Source of the DNA: Sphaerolaimus hirsutus
Lineage: Eukaryota; Nematoda; Chromadorea; Monhysterida; Sphaerolaimidae
Length of the DNA: 64,000 nt
Assembly: GCA_964036195.1 (NCBI GenBank)
Contig: OZ038450.1
Span: 18,912,701-18,976,700 of the forward strand
Direction of reading: 5' to 3'
Below, in pieces: positions 1-11,797 of this stretch. Made by a program: the position numbers and the translations under genes. Below the pieces are notes generated by a model. That model was not told the origin of the DNA. It was given only the letters and a program-made list of their open reading frames with translations, and did not search any database. Position 1 is the first letter of the stretch. Every line of letters starts with the position of its first letter.

Positions 1-1360
1 GTGTACGCTAGGAGAGGGCAATCACTGTGGCTGCGTCTCGGCACCCTGAACAATTTTGTTACAATTTTTCTATCCAATCCAACTTTGGCACTGGACAGAA
101 AAAAATCTGTTGTATCAAACTATCATCTGGAACTTGTGCTTCCTCATCAGTACTTGATCATATTCCCACTGGGCATTTATGGAACTGGGGAGATTTTGGG
201 CACATCCCCAAAATTTTTGAATCAATCTTCCCCACGGTTGGAATTATGGCTGATTTTTCCACTGTCCAGTGCCGAACCTGGCTTGGACAGCAAAATTTTT
301 ATAAAAATCAGTTCAGAGTGTGGTGACCCACCATCATGTGGGTCATGCCCCCCTGCCCTACTGTAAATAGGTTTACAGTTGTGGTGCATATTGGGTACAC
401 CCCACCCGCCGAAATTTCGAGTCAATCACCACCCCACAGCATTTTGTGTCCAAAAAATACTGGGTGCCGAACCTGGCTTGTAAGGTGTTTATCTAATCCT
501 TCAATTTGTGCGCAATATAGAAACTGTTCTATGTGGAAGGCAATGCCGAATTCTTATCCATATCAGCAATGGGTGGTGCGTTAAAAGCTATTTGTTTGAT
601 TCGCTTTCGCAGCGTGCAAACTGGCATTGGCACAGATCAGTTAGGATGGGATGGAATGGCATGCACTGCGCACCGCGAGTATTAGTGATGAGCAACATCC
701 GACATGGGCGGGTTAGAGTCGTTTGAAGCCCTTTCATGGATTCAATAGGATTTTAGGATAATAACGCAGTTTGTCACGAATATTGCAACTAAAAATCTAA
801 TAACTGGGCACTTCACCTGGTAATAAGACAGCTGCTATGATGAAACTTAGATGTATTCTAAAAAGTTACCAACCACCATAGGAAGAAAAATAGCTAAAAA
901 GGTCTGAAAATTAGTGATTTTGATGTGATTTGAAGAATTGGGTAAGTTTCTAAAAAAATTAAAAAATCACACCATCCAGGTGCACACAAGCAAAAAAGGG
1001 GCAAGCCCTAGGAGGGTATCTTCCCGTGAACAACCTCAGCCCATTTCCCAGCCGTGCGCAGGGCGCCTCAAAGCGCATCCAGTTTTATTTGACATGTGCG
1101 ACTTTGGCGTCAGCGGGCAGCTCGGAGACCGCAAAACTATTTCGTTCGTCTCGCCCCCCAGTGGAAACTGGCGCCGCGCCCGCGTGATATGTACCCGCTT
1201 CAATTTCGCAGCCCATCGCGGCTTACACGGGTGAGGTTTGCGACTTTCATTTTCATTTTTTCGACATTTTCTACCTAAATAGTTTTCATACGCGTGTTTG
1301 GAAAACTTTGCACAGAGTGCAAAGATCCGATCCTCGTTCGTTAGGGTCAAATCTCACATC
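1..1360. other. Left edge, no gene recognised
   Basis: No reading frame here resembles a known protein. Positions 1010-1235 are distinctly GC- and CpG-rich compared with the surroundings, and a good plus-strand splice donor (GGTGAGG) lies near 1230. It could be a 5' exon or promoter of a gene outside the window. The open frames overlapping it on both strands show no recognisable domain. Phrases such as 'gccgaacctggcttg' recur at 268-282 and 468-482, suggesting a diverged repeat. Confidence 0.3.
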
Positions 1361-1551
1361 TAGGGTTCAAACGGGATTCAAAAAATTCCGGGATTTTGTA
1401 GCCCTGATACCGAAACGTCAATCCCGATACCGAAATTTGAAAATCGCGATCCCAATCCGAGTCCCGAAATGTTGAAAACCCGAATCCCGATCCCCCCAAA
1501 ATTCCTCAATCCCGATACCGATCCCGAAAGGTCAATTCCGATTGAAGCCTA
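1361..1551. mobile_element. hAT-like MITE, TAGGGTTCAAACGGG family, old copy
   Basis: Begins TAGGGTTCAAACGGGAT and ends with a decayed inverted copy (ATTGAAGCCTA). The interior is a degenerate array of cccgata/ccgaaa units. Flanks CTCACATC (1353-1360) and GTCACATT (1552-1559) match at 6 of 8 bases, consistent with an aged 8-bp target-site duplication. Relatives at 45772 and 51679 have perfect duplications. Confidence 0.7.
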
Positions 1552-1559
1552 GTCACATT

Positions 1560-2036
1560 GAATGTCGCGAATATGGATCTTTCATAAGAAACTACACATA
1601 GGTAAATATGAAATGAAAGCCACAGGAACAGGGCCCCGGTGCTCCGCGGGCCTACTAGTCATCCCACCAAAGCAATTAGACCGCGGCGCCCTTCCGCGCA
1701 ACATATCAAATCGGAGCATGTGATCTCTCACATCACTTATAACATGTACAATGCAATGGGTAGAAAATAAACTGTCCAGCTGTGCGGTGTTCGAATGAAA
1801 CTGAAATATGCGGACTAGATTCATGTATGTCCACGATCGCACTTTAGTAAATAAGAAAGACAAGAGATTTTGGAACAAGGGATGGGGATGTGAATTTTTG
1901 ATAGCTTCGCTCGGAACCTGTTTGGGACGGGGGGGGGGGGTGTGTCGGTGCACAAGTAGCAAAAGTAGTAGAAGGGCGCCATGGTGCGGCTTACTTCGGC
2001 GCCCTCAAATGGCGCCATTCCATCACTAATCATGTG
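1560..2036. other. Repeat debris with GCGCC-element right end
   Basis: A G-run of about ten bases sits near 1931. Around 1976-2029 lies GGCGCC-rich sequence ending CCATTCCATCACTA, the right terminus of the TAGTGATGG hAT-like family. No matching left terminus was found, so it looks truncated. No gene seen. Confidence 0.5.
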
Positions 2037-2285
2037 TATACTCGGCGTACGTGATACTCTGCCCTCGCACTGATTTATGTCTCGTGATGGAAGCGTGCCA
2101 ATGATTAGCTATCATGCGATTTCTGTAAAAATATGAAAAAAATTCATCGATGTGAATATGTTAATGAATAACATTATAACAACAATCAATTTTGTCATCT
2201 TTTTATGAAACTCGGACGCGTTAACCATCGTTGGCACACTTCCAGCGGGAACCACGCGTGCAGGGTGTAAAGTAACCGGAGTATA
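2037..2285. repeat. TATACTCGG interspersed repeat, copy 1
   Basis: Starts TATACTCGGCG and ends GGAGTATA. Copies of the same ~240-bp sequence occur at 4962-5190 and 26731-26968, sharing blocks such as GGAAGCGTGCCAAT near the left and TTGGCAC...GTGCAGGGTGTAAAGT near the right. TA at both ends would suit a mariner-type element, but no coding capacity is visible. Confidence 0.65.
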
Positions 2286-2572
2286 TATTTGATGTTTTGG
2301 AGGGAGGGTCGCAGGGCAGGGGTGAAATATATGGGGGTTTTCAAGCTTTAGAAGGAAAAAGGGAGAAAATCGCCACATACATATGTAGGTAGCTCGAGCG
2401 TTTGGGGGTAACCCAACCCCCTGGAACCCCCCATACTGAACCCCTGCAATGCCCACAAAGGCCCAGTGCTCAATTATGGGGGCCGTAGCTAAGCACCAGG
2501 TCTACATTGGCACAGGACATTGTTACTTGTGCACCGGGTTTACTTGTTCACTGGTCCTGCGCCGTTCGGGAT

Positions 2573-3149
2573 TGGGTGCCCTTTGCCTGAATCGACGTTT
2601 GGATTGGAAAAATTGACATTTTCAGTTTTTGTCTTGATGCCAAAAATTTCAACTTGAAAAATATCGGCCAAAAATGTATACAACTGTGGTGCAGGCAAAA
2701 TAGAGCAAAATGCAAAAAAGTGAAAATTCTGCTACCTTGGGGTGAAATTGTAGCAAATTGAATTAAAAATGAACCAATTTATTTTGAATACAGATAAAAA
2801 TGCAGAAGCCACAAGACAAACAAGAAACTGGGACTTTCAAATACCATAGTTGATTTAAAAAAACAGTTTGAAAGAATTATGAAATGTGCTGGAAAAAAGA
2901 ACATTGAGTTGGCAATGAAAAAATCATACAAAACTGCTGGTAAACAGAAAATTGAGCCAGAAACATACAAATGAGCTGGAAAAATGGAAACAGAAAGGTA
3001 AAAATTTCAGCGGCTGGAAAATGGAAAACGAAAAGGTAAAAAATATTGGCTGCTGCAAAGTGGAAAATGTAGAGGTAAAAAAATTTAAGTTGCCAGAAAA
3101 TGGTAAGATAGCAAATTTGTCCTTTGGAAAATGGAAAGTTGACACCCTA
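2573..3149. mobile_element. hAT-like MITE, TAGGGTGTCAA / GGAAA family
   Basis: The right end is GTTGACACCCTA, identical to family members at 22986 and 38513. The left end is weak (TGGGTGCC). Flanks TTCGGGAT and ATCGGGAC match at 6 of 8 bases. The interior is a loose array of 'gaaaatggaaa...gctggaaaa' units. The left boundary is tentative. Confidence 0.5.
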
Positions 3150-3514
3150 ATCGGGACCCTATTCGAACGACGGTGCTACATACTACATACAAGCCAATAT
3201 CACAGTCTGTATCCCTATACATACACAGGTGGCAATATCACTGTCTGCTACCCTACACATACACACATGCGCTCTTAACAGTCAAACATGTGCGATATAC
3301 ATACATGCGGGGCAGTGTTGCGACATTCCATGCGCACGCAACACACGCATATTCACCTTTATATGTATCAATTGATTATGTATGCTGCGCCCGCTGCTCG
3401 CTATCCATGCACAAATGCCACTCCTAAATAGAGTTTATTAGTTAGTTGATTAATTTATTGATTGCATGAGAACTCAATGTGTAAATAGGTTAATTGCGTG
3501 AAGTCTCTTTAAAG

Positions 3515-4072
3515 TACAGGGTGCGGCAATTTAGACCTGTGCTCTAGATTTCAAATAACATGTCACTGGGTGGTCGGATTACCGTCAAATTATAGGTCAA
3601 CATTAACAACTGAATAGGAAAGGATCCCTAAAAATATGGCTGCGATAGCTCCACTCGTTCTCAAGTTTTTTATGGAAACGTGTAATTGTCACTTTTCCAC
3701 CACCTGGCTTTACGACCAATTACGCAAGCGCCCGCCGATTTCCTTATAGGCATAGCGAATTGGTGGCGGGCGTGCACGCATTTAGGCATACAGCTGCGAA
3801 AAGAAAATCAGAAAAAAGACTCACCAAAACAATCCGATCCCGGTCCAGAGAAGTCAATCCCGTTTGAACAATATCACAAGGTGGTGGTGGAAAAGTGACA
3901 ATTACGAGTTTGCATGAATAACTTGAGAATGAGTGGAGCTATCGCAGCCATATTTTCAGGGATCCTTTCCTATTTAGTCGGTAATGTTGACCTAAAATTT
4001 GACATTAATCCGACCACTCAGTGACAAGTTATTCGAAATCTAGAGCGCAGGTCTAAATTGCCGCACCCTGTA
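3515..4072. mobile_element. Mariner-like fold-back element
   Basis: Starts TACAGGGTGCGGCAATTTAG and ends with its inverse followed by TA. The arms (about 3517-3706 and 3877-4070) are near-perfect inverted repeats, including the block GGATCCYT...CTATTTAGT. The TA target and CAGGGTG terminus are typical of mariner-type elements. It is non-autonomous. Confidence 0.75.
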
Positions 4073-4286
4073 TAAAGGGTTCTTTCCCTTTGTTGTCAAA
4101 CCAGCTGGAAATGCCTCAGTGACACACGGGCCAAAGTTGGCCATCACCCACCAAAACAATCACTCTAAAAAATACACCGTAAACAACTAATAATTGCACC
4201 AATCTGTTATGCACACACTAAATCAATATCTTAACAATCAAAATCATGGTGGGTGCCAGTTGCGCTTTCACACCTTGTCAATCATG

Positions 4287-4480
4287 GGGCAGTCCCAAGC
4301 CCTGTAAAGTGTAAAGTAAAGTGTCAAGTGTAAAGTCAAATGTAAAGTAAAGTGTCAATCAAAACAAAAAAAGAACAGATTTTATTAACTGAACTTTGCA
4401 TGACAATTGACAGTTTACTTTGCATTTGACTTTACATTTGACACTTTACTTTACACTTTACAGGGCTTGGGACTGCCACC
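4287..4480. mobile_element. Inverted-repeat element, AAGCCCTGTAAAGTG family
   Basis: GGCAGTCCCAAGCCCTG at the left is inverted at the right (CAGGGCTTGGGACTGCC). Between them run tandem 'gtaaagtgtcaa' units in opposite orientations on each side of a short spacer. Similar copies occur at 12678-12946 and 31010-31222. Confidence 0.65.
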
Positions 4481-4961
4481 AGGGTGATAATTACTGATAG
4501 TAATTTCATACTGAGTATCTGTATGGACGCATGCTCGCAACGCAATGGAATGTCGCAACACCGCCCCACGTGTATGTATATCGCACATGTTTGACTGTTA
4601 AGAGTGCATGTGTGTATGTGTAGGGTAACAGACTGTGATATTGCCACCTGTGTATGTATATCGATACAGACTGTGATATTGGCTGTATGTAATACTGGAT
4701 TCAGCCATTCGAACAATACACAAACGGAGCAGTGCATACAGCATTGAGCGCAGTGCGCCAGAGCGCGTGAATAGATAAGTGTGAAATTTTGAGTGCTGAA
4801 ATCCGGCAGCTAAATATCACAGTTCACGTGTCTAGGTAGTTTCATTCTATTCTATTCAACCGTGTAACATTAGAAATTCAATAACAATTCATGGGAATCC
4901 AATTCAGAATTTATAAATAGTTATGAGATCGAAAGAGTGGCAAGGTCAAACAGAATATATG

Positions 4962-5190
4962 TATACTTAGCGGACATAATACATTGCCTTCGCACTCATT
5001 TTTGTCTCATGTTGGAAGCGTGCCAATTTTGTATAAAAGATGAAAGAAATCATTGTTGTGAATAAGTTATCGTACAGCGTTATAACAGAGATGACTTTTT
5101 TCAACTTTAATGAAAATCACATGCGTAAAACATCGTTGGCACACTCCCAGCGGGAACCACGCGTGCAGGGTGTAAAGTGACTGGAGTATA
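4962..5190. repeat. TATACTCGG interspersed repeat, copy 2
   Basis: Colinear with the copy at 2037-2285. The block GGGAACCACGCGTGCAGGGT is identical. It starts TATACTTAGCGGACAT and ends GGAGTATA. Confidence 0.65.
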
Positions 5191-5972
5191 GCATATATTA
5201 GAAAAGTCTGCATATTCTGGTATGGAATGTCTAAAATATGCAATACATAGCTAGCTTAAAGTCATGGGATAAAACAATCATTTGGAGTTGAATCTAATAT
5301 CATTATGCAATCATGGACCGGCTACCAATTTTTACGGATTGAATTCCTATACAAACCAGCGTGCTTCACCCACAAATGAACTCAGTTTGTCCGCTTATTT
5401 TTTATATCTCACAAAACGAGATGATCTGTTTTTAACATTCTCCAAAGAGAGGGAAGCACACCAAACACTTCGAAAAATCCTGTGGGACCTTAAAGTATGG
5501 TATAGGAGTTTGTAGGCAAAATACTTCGCTTATATGGGAAAAATGATTCAAAGACGAAAATCGTTTAATCTGAAGGAAATAGACAAAAGCGCACTGAAAT
5601 ACATTGGGTATTATTCAAGCAGGTGGATATCTACAGTATTTCAGCATTCAAAAAGCGAATTTTGAAATATGGGTGAGATCACTTGAGACATTATGACACG
5701 GGGCCATGTGTAAGTCCGTTTCATTTCTAAGAACCAATATGTAAATATACGTAGAAGCAATGTGCAGATGCGTCGAAAGTTTTTTGCAGAGTTTTGCCAA
5801 ACTTTTACTGGGCTGCTTATCCCTTACTTATTCTAGTTCTAACAGCCTTTTCAACCCTGGAAATAGACAAATGATGTTCTATTATGCTTTTCAACGCTTG
5901 TAAACATTCTGTGAAGTGCTTAACTAAGTCTAATACAGTGGTAGCTAATGAGCTATTTAGCAAAATTTTACC
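5191..5972. other. No gene recognised
   Basis: Unique-looking AT-rich sequence. One 77-codon frame at 5282-5515 has no recognisable similarity or splice context. Confidence 0.4.
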
Positions 5973-6376
5973 TACCGTATTTCCTCGAAATACAACCAGG
6001 GTGTTTATTATTTCGCCAGCTAATTTTGAGGGGGGCTTATTCAAGGGGGGGGGGGGTTATTATTCCGTCAGTATATTTCTTGACGATCGTATTTAGTAAA
6101 TAATAAATAGGCCAAAATATAACTAAAACTGGTAATAAATAAGACAATACAGGATATTTTGTGACACACATAGGGATATATAATACACAAACTTGTATAT
6201 GTGTAGCTGCAATGCAATTTCGGGGGGGAGGTACTTTGAGGGGGTTTATTTTTCCTCAGGACGCTCAGACATGGGGGTTTTCGAGGCTGGGGCTGGGGGG
6301 TGTCAATTCAACGGGAGGGTGTCAATTCAACGGGAGGGGGTCAATTCAAGGGAGGTCCTTAGACGAAATCCGGTAT
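5973..6376. mobile_element. Mariner-like MITE, TACCGTATTTCCTCG family
   Basis: The left end is TACCGTATTTCCTCGAAATA and the right end is a decayed inverse (CGAAATCCGGTA). G-runs and 'gggtcaattcaa' units fill the interior. The centre (tatatgtgtagctgcaat) resembles the centre of the copy at 33039. Confidence 0.65.
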
Positions 6377-7115
6377 TCACAAATGTATAAAAGTTAAGCA
6401 AAACCGCAAATCGGCACTCGAAAATCGAACTGCCACGTGTGCGTATCTGCAAGGGCGCCTCCTGACCGGGCGCAACCAGTGCATCACATCACTGGAACGG
6501 AACAGGGGCCGCATGGGAAATCGACGGGGGGGGGGGGCGGGGGGCGCCCGCGCCAAATCGCGAGCCGCCCAAATTCAATTGTGTCATTGTGCGGGCAAAT
6601 GGCCTCGAGAGTCGCGTGTTTGAAAAATGACCCTTGGCAAGTAACTGGGCAAAAGGTTTGCCAGAGTGAAATATGTTGATTGTGGAACTAGACTAGTAAA
6701 CAGTGAAGTGCGCGGGGATCATCCCAAGTGTTGCTTCTTTGCTGCGCGGTTGCTAAATGTTTCCTCTTTTGCTAGTGTCCACTATTAATGATGAGCCAGC
6801 AGGCTTTAATAATGGCGACAGCGGCAAAAGCGCGAACGCGCGCGGTCTGAGAAAAAGCGGGAATTTTGTGAAAAAGCGCCACAGCCCCACTCAGTGTTAG
6901 CTAATCTAAGTATTGAACGACGCAATATACACATATGAAACTGGGAATAAGACTTGATGAAATTAGCCTTATAGCCCTATTAGCCGTACCTTGATCAAAA
7001 TATGTGGCCAGTTGGCAGGCAGACAGACATAGGTAATTACTTCCGTAAACTGATAAGTTTCAGTGTTTATTGTAAATATAGGATAGAAATAGAATATGAA
7101 ATCCCATAAGAAACA
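6377..7115. other. GC-rich stretch, no gene recognised
   Basis: Positions 6440-6640 and 6820-6870 are GC- and CpG-rich, with a G-run at about 6525. No frame shows a recognisable domain. It might be a promoter region of an unseen gene. Confidence 0.3.
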
Positions 7116-7265
7116 TACCGTATTTCCTAGAAATACCCTCTCGGAATACCACCCCCCCCCTCCAAAGACACCCCCTCGAAATACCCCCTCGTTTGACCCC
7201 CCTCAAAATTTGCAAACTGAAAAAATAACCCCCACCCCACGGGGGTAATTCGAGGAAATACGGTA
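7116..7265. mobile_element. Mariner-like MITE, TACCGTATTTCCTCG family, short copy
   Basis: TACCGTATTTCCTAGAAATA at the left and its inverse ending ACGGTA at the right, bounded by TA. The interior is almost entirely CCCCCTCGAAATA units. Confidence 0.8.
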
Positions 7266-8034
7266 TTTCAGTAAATTGTGTTTGGAAAACGTTTTGAATG
7301 ACCGAAGTATTCCCATCGATATGTATATCGAAATATTATCTTAAGAATGCATTGCAGCGTGTGCAAACGGAAACGTAACATGCATTAATCACATTGGACT
7401 GAGCCACAGTATCTGGAATGTCCTCCTTCAACACAATTATGTCCACAGTAGTATCATATTTGGCATACTCCCCCGAAACACGCGGAAAGTACACTGTTAC
7501 CAAGTCAAGTACACGGACACGGTACATAAGGTGCTATTGCTTGCAACAATTTATTTTTATAAATACTGCAGTGCGTAATCAAATTAGGATACACATGTAC
7601 CTATGAATATGTACACTTAATCTCACAAGAAAACAATGTTTCCTGAAAATATTATAATATCATTATGGCGTGGAAAAATTATTACATGAGATAAATACTA
7701 TTAAGGTCGGTGCCACGCTGTGCGGCTTAATTACAAAGTGCGCAACTTACTAGCTTATGGCGGTGAAATTCGCAGAAACAAAAAAACGGCAAATCTTTGG
7801 TTGTAAATCATAATACAACCTCGCTGTTTGTACATACAAACTTTAAACATGTTCATTGTTCACCGATCAATTTTCTTGAGAATTCTTACAGAAATTTTCG
7901 CGATTTTCTTTGTGCAAAATAAATACCTAAATAATAGTAAATCTTTACCACGACCATTTTTGCGCGCAGTAATGCCATTCGGCACAGCTGATGTAGGCGA
8001 CAATAGTTGCAGTGCACGGCTGAGCTGAGCTTGT
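7266..8034. other. No gene recognised
   Basis: Nothing beyond short spurious open frames was found. Confidence 0.4.
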
Positions 8035-8586
8035 GTTGTTAAAAGTACTGAGCTTTTTAACAAGTATATGTAAACGTAAAGTATTTATTTTTTACCCATT
8101 CTCTGAGTACAGAAAGCTGATGAGTAAACTCATGAGTAAACGTATGTAAATTACTTTTCCCCAGAAAACATAAAAGTCACTATTTTTTGCTAAGTTTTAC
8201 CAAACTCGTTAAAATCGTTTACTTACATATCTTTTACTCCATTTCACCTTCAAATTCACTACCTAGTTCATGTGCGTTTTTCTTATTTTTGGTCATGTTC
8301 TTATATTCTCAATTTTTGATATTTTTCCCGATTTTTAGCCTTTTTCTCCCTTTTTCCCTGTTATTAGCCTTCTACCTTTCTCCCTTTTTCCCTGTTATTA
8401 GCCTTCTACCTTTCTCCCTTTTTCCCGATTTTAGCCTCGAAGAACCCGGTAAAAAAACCTATCTGAAATATGTGTTCTGTACTCGAGTACTTTCAAGTAT
8501 ACATAAAAGCGAGTACAGGTACTTCTTCAGAGAAACGTAAACGTATTTACCCAGTACTCGAGTAAACGTAAATACGTTTTAACAAC
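8035..8586. repeat. GTTGTTAAAAGTA element with internal 41-bp tandem repeat
   Basis: GTTGTTAAAAGTACT at the left is inverted at the right (ACGTTTTAACAAC). Inside 8336-8440, two to three copies of a ~41-bp unit (ctttttccctgttattagcc) run in tandem. Relatives lie at 10846-11009, 14907-15201 and 18960-19212. No clean duplication of the flanks was found. Confidence 0.55.
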
Positions 8587-8860
8587 TACGGGCTGCAGCT
8601 GCACAGCAGGAAGTGCGGCAAAGCGCAAATTGCATCTCAGTCGGCACTCGGCCCCCAGATGGCCGGCTATTTATGGTTTGAATCGGCATCGCACACAATG
8701 GCCCACCGCCATGTTGTTTGGCTCCGTTTTTTACCCACTTGGATCAAGTTTTTAGTTGAAAAAATGCCCAATGTAAATCTTTCATTGCTTGAACAATGCG
8801 TCATAAAACTACATATAGGCGAAGGGACGGAGATATGACATAAGCGTTTATTTTTCGAAA

Positions 8861-9073
8861 TACCATATTTCATCGAAATTTGAATTAAACCCGAAGTGGT
8901 TGATTATTTCGCTATCAAATTTTGAGGGGGGGGGGGTAATTCTAGCTGGCCTTTTCGATGGGGTTTTTTATTGCGTCGAAAAGGATCGTAGATCGTAGTA
9001 AAGTATGGGCTTTTATTTACATAACCAAAACTGGTAATAAAAGGGGTGGGGGATAATTCGAGGAAATACGGTA
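8861..9073. mobile_element. Mariner-like MITE, TACCGTATTTCCTCG family
   Basis: Left TACCATATTTCATCGAAAT, right inverse ending GAGGAAATACGGTA. A G-run of about ten bases is at 8926. Bounded by TA. Confidence 0.75.
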
Positions 9074-9146
9074 GTATTTTTCCAGCATCAAGCACAATAT
9101 TCACATGATTGAATGTAACAGTTATAGGTAAAATATGTATCTCGTG

Positions 9147-9512
9147 CAGGGTTGGTTTTAGAAACATTCTTTTTACAAAAAGTGTAGTACAATTGAATAA
9201 AAATTGTATTTTATTGATATTTTATTCTTCAATTTTCCATTTTATTTTTGTTTTATTCTTCAGTTTTCCATTTTATTTTTATTTTATTCTTCAATTTTCC
9301 ATTTTATTTATATTTTATTTATATTTATTATTTTAGTTCATGACCAGGATTGGTCTTAGTAAAATTCTTTTTACTAAACTTGTAGTAAAATTGTATAAAA
9401 ACTGTATTTTATTTTAATTTTATTCATGTTTCATTTTATTTTACTTTATTCTACAATTTTCCTTTATTTATTTATTTTATTTTGATTTTTTCTGAGATTT
9501 TGACAAACCCTG
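9147..9512. mobile_element. hAT-like MITE, CAGGGTTGG family
   Basis: Starts CAGGGTTGGTTTTAG and ends CAAACCCTG. Both sides carry the perfect 8-bp duplication ATCTCGTG (9139-9146 and 9513-9520). The interior is a tandem array of 'ttttattcttcaattttccatttta' type units. Confidence 0.85.
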
Positions 9513-9543
9513 ATCTCGTGTAAACTCCAATTGTAGGTATCCT

Positions 9544-10620
9544 AAACTGGTGGAAAATATAAATGAGAAAATCACTTAATTGTATTTTACAGATCCCATG
9601 TGCAAGCTGTTAGGCTTTCATCTTGTGTGAGGGTGCCCCCATGTATTTACTATATATACCCTAGGGGGCACCTCCCTCAGGCCACCTATGGTGCAGGAAA
9701 AAAAAATTTCACATTTTTTTCTGGAAAATATAAATGAGAATTCCATACAAATTTTTGTTCCCGATGAAATTTAAATTTTCAATAATTTTTTTTCTGGACA
9801 TTTGAGACCAAAAAGTTTTTTTAACATTGGTAGATTCAAAGTATGTACAACTTTTTTACCCCCTCAGAGTCCCCAGAACCCCCACACAATGATGGCCTTG
9901 TTGATCAAACTGAAACTTTTTTTTGAGAAAAACATAGGTTTTAGAAAGTGGACAATCCACTATCCCAAGCTATTCATGGAGCACATGGGGGCCAGAATTG
10001 GCTTGTTCAGTGTCAGGGGCAATGTATGGCTGCTCCTGGGCCCCGTTTTTGCACTCAAATATTTTTTATAGCAAATGATAAAAATGGCCCTGTGTAAAGA
10101 GGGCACTTGCGTGACAGCGTGTCCGACGCCTGCAATGTCACAGCACAAATCACAAAATAATTGTGCCCATTCAATGTGGGCACTAATTATCTGTAAAAAA
10201 TCTATTATGTATTCTGTAAAAAAACTATGTCATGTCCAGAAAGTTGAAAATCATGGTTTTTCAATTACAATCACAATTTGGATTAGGACAAAGTTCAAAA
10301 TAGTTGTTGAGATGGCTTCATAGCACATGTCTGCATATTGGGGCCATTTTTAATTGGGGGTAGTGGAATGGGGGTCAAAATATAACCACAATTGACCAGC
10401 AGGTCAAAATATGGCTTTTGGCAAGCCACAAGGAATTTTTATTTTTGAAAAAGCACCAACACAAGTGTAATCATCCCTTGTGTTGTCAGCACACCAAAAA
10501 ATTGCTGCTCACTTTACCGCAGCTATATTTTGTTTGGTTTTTTGAAAATTCTCATTTATATTTTCCCAGAAAAAATTGGCAAAAAAAATTCATCAATCTG
10601 TAGCAGAAGAACAGGGGGGT
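9544..10620. repeat. AACTGGTGGAAAATATAAAT interspersed repeat, copy A
   Basis: The first ~250 bp match the reverse complement of 42430-42679 closely, including TGTGAGGGTGCCCC and CATACAAATTTTTGTTC. The motif ggaaaatataaatg recurs internally and, inverted, near 10550-10565. The right boundary is unclear. No protein is encoded. Superfamily unknown. Confidence 0.6.
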
Positions 10621-10845
10621 GCCATCTAAAGTAGTTTTTTAGTAGTAGTTTTTTCTAAAAAATACAATTTTTCACCACATTTTCTATGCCTAAAATTTGC
10701 AGGTTCCTCTTATTAGAGGCTATTGGTTTTTCCCATATTTCGCTGATATCCAATCAACAGTAAACAACAACGCAATTCAAACTTGAATGTAACAACATAG
10801 TGAACCAGAATGATGTTCACAAAAAGTTGTCTGGCTGCCGCCAGA

Positions 10846-11009
10846 GTTGTTAGAAGTATTGAATCTTTGAAGTTCAACCAAGTAGGTATATGTAAGCGTG
10901 AAGTAAACATATTTCCTGTACTCTAGCACATTCCGAAAGTATAATATATGTAAAAGCCAGTACAGGTACTTTTCCAGAGGAAACGTAAACATATTCATAA
11001 GTATCCGAG
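10846..11009. repeat. GTTGTTAAAAGTA element fragment
   Basis: Starts GTTGTTAGAAGTATT and carries the 'aaacgtaaacatattcat...gtatccgagt' tail typical of this family. It is cut by the neighbouring element at 11010. Confidence 0.45.
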
Positions 11010-11488
11010 TGCCGTATTTCTTCCAATAGAACGGCATACCTCCAATAGAATGGCACCTCCAAAAGCACGGCAGGTTTTGGCACTTTTTACACTCACGAAA
11101 AGAATAGAACGGCAGCCTCCAATAGAACGGCAGGTAGAAATTACGTTGTATGAGTATTTTACACAAGTTTTTGACAGTAGCTTACACAAAATGTTCGAAA
11201 AATTAGTTATGAACATTTGGCGTGTCCACATCGGTGCAGTGTCGACTTTTTTTGGCTTTTAGCCAATTTTTATGTGTTCGCATTTGGTTCTGCTCGAATT
11301 GATGCTTTGATATCAAAACGTCGCTCATGTCTCACTAAAAATACTATGTTCAAATGAAAATTGTGTGCAAAAGTTTGATAAAAAATTGAACGGCAGCCTC
11401 GAATAGAACGGCACCTTCAATAGAATGGCAGGTAAAAAAGTTGACGAAATAAATAATACGGCGCCGTTCTATTAGAAGCAATACGGTA
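11010..11488. mobile_element. MITE with CCGTATTTCTTCCAATAGAAC termini
   Basis: Left CCGTATTTCTTCCAATAGAA, right inverse (TTCTATTAGAAGCAATACGG) followed by TA. Blocks of 'aatagaacggcagg' are iterated near both ends. It shares only the first eight bases (CCGTATTT) with the TACCGTATTTCCTCG family. A fragment lies at 25926-26035. Confidence 0.7.
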
Positions 11489-11714
11489 TGCATACTTTTC
11501 CGGGTAAATGGTGCGGAAAGGCTCCATGGTGCTTTTGGCGCTTGGCGCCAAACCCCTGGCGCGTTTTACACCACAACTGCCAGTTGTGCCCCTTATTGGT
11601 AATATGTTTACATCTTATGGGAGGGAGAAGGATGTCTATTATTTATTTCGTCATGTTCAAAATGGCATAATTGCACCTTTTATTGGAGGGTATGCCTAAT
11701 TGGGGGCAATACGG
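11489..11714. repeat. GCGCC-rich fragment and an extra ATACGGTA end
   Basis: Short GGCGCTTGGCGCC block at 11535-11565, followed by a second ATACGGTA terminus at 11707-11714. Probably the remains of a nested insertion. Confidence 0.4.
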
Positions 11715-11797
11715 TAGGTCATTGTGACTACATGAGACGCTTATACTCGGGCGACATTACAGCCTACATTTTTCTGGGGGTAACACTCCATCATGAC

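Larger units (their letters stand above)
3168..4719. mobile_element. Element with ~170-bp terminal inverted repeats, two nested insertions
   Basis: Positions 3168-3338 and 4546-4719 are inverted copies of each other. Shared blocks include GCCAATATCACAGTCTGTAT, TAACAGTCAAACATGTGCG and TTGCGACATTCCA. The interior contains a TA-flanked fold-back element (3515-4072) and an AAGCCCTGTAAAGTG element (4287-4480). No transposase frame is visible. The superfamily is unknown. Confidence 0.65.

Noticed and set aside
1-366. 121-codon frame at the left edge
   Set aside because: No recognisable domain; overlaps repeated phrases and may be repeat-derived.
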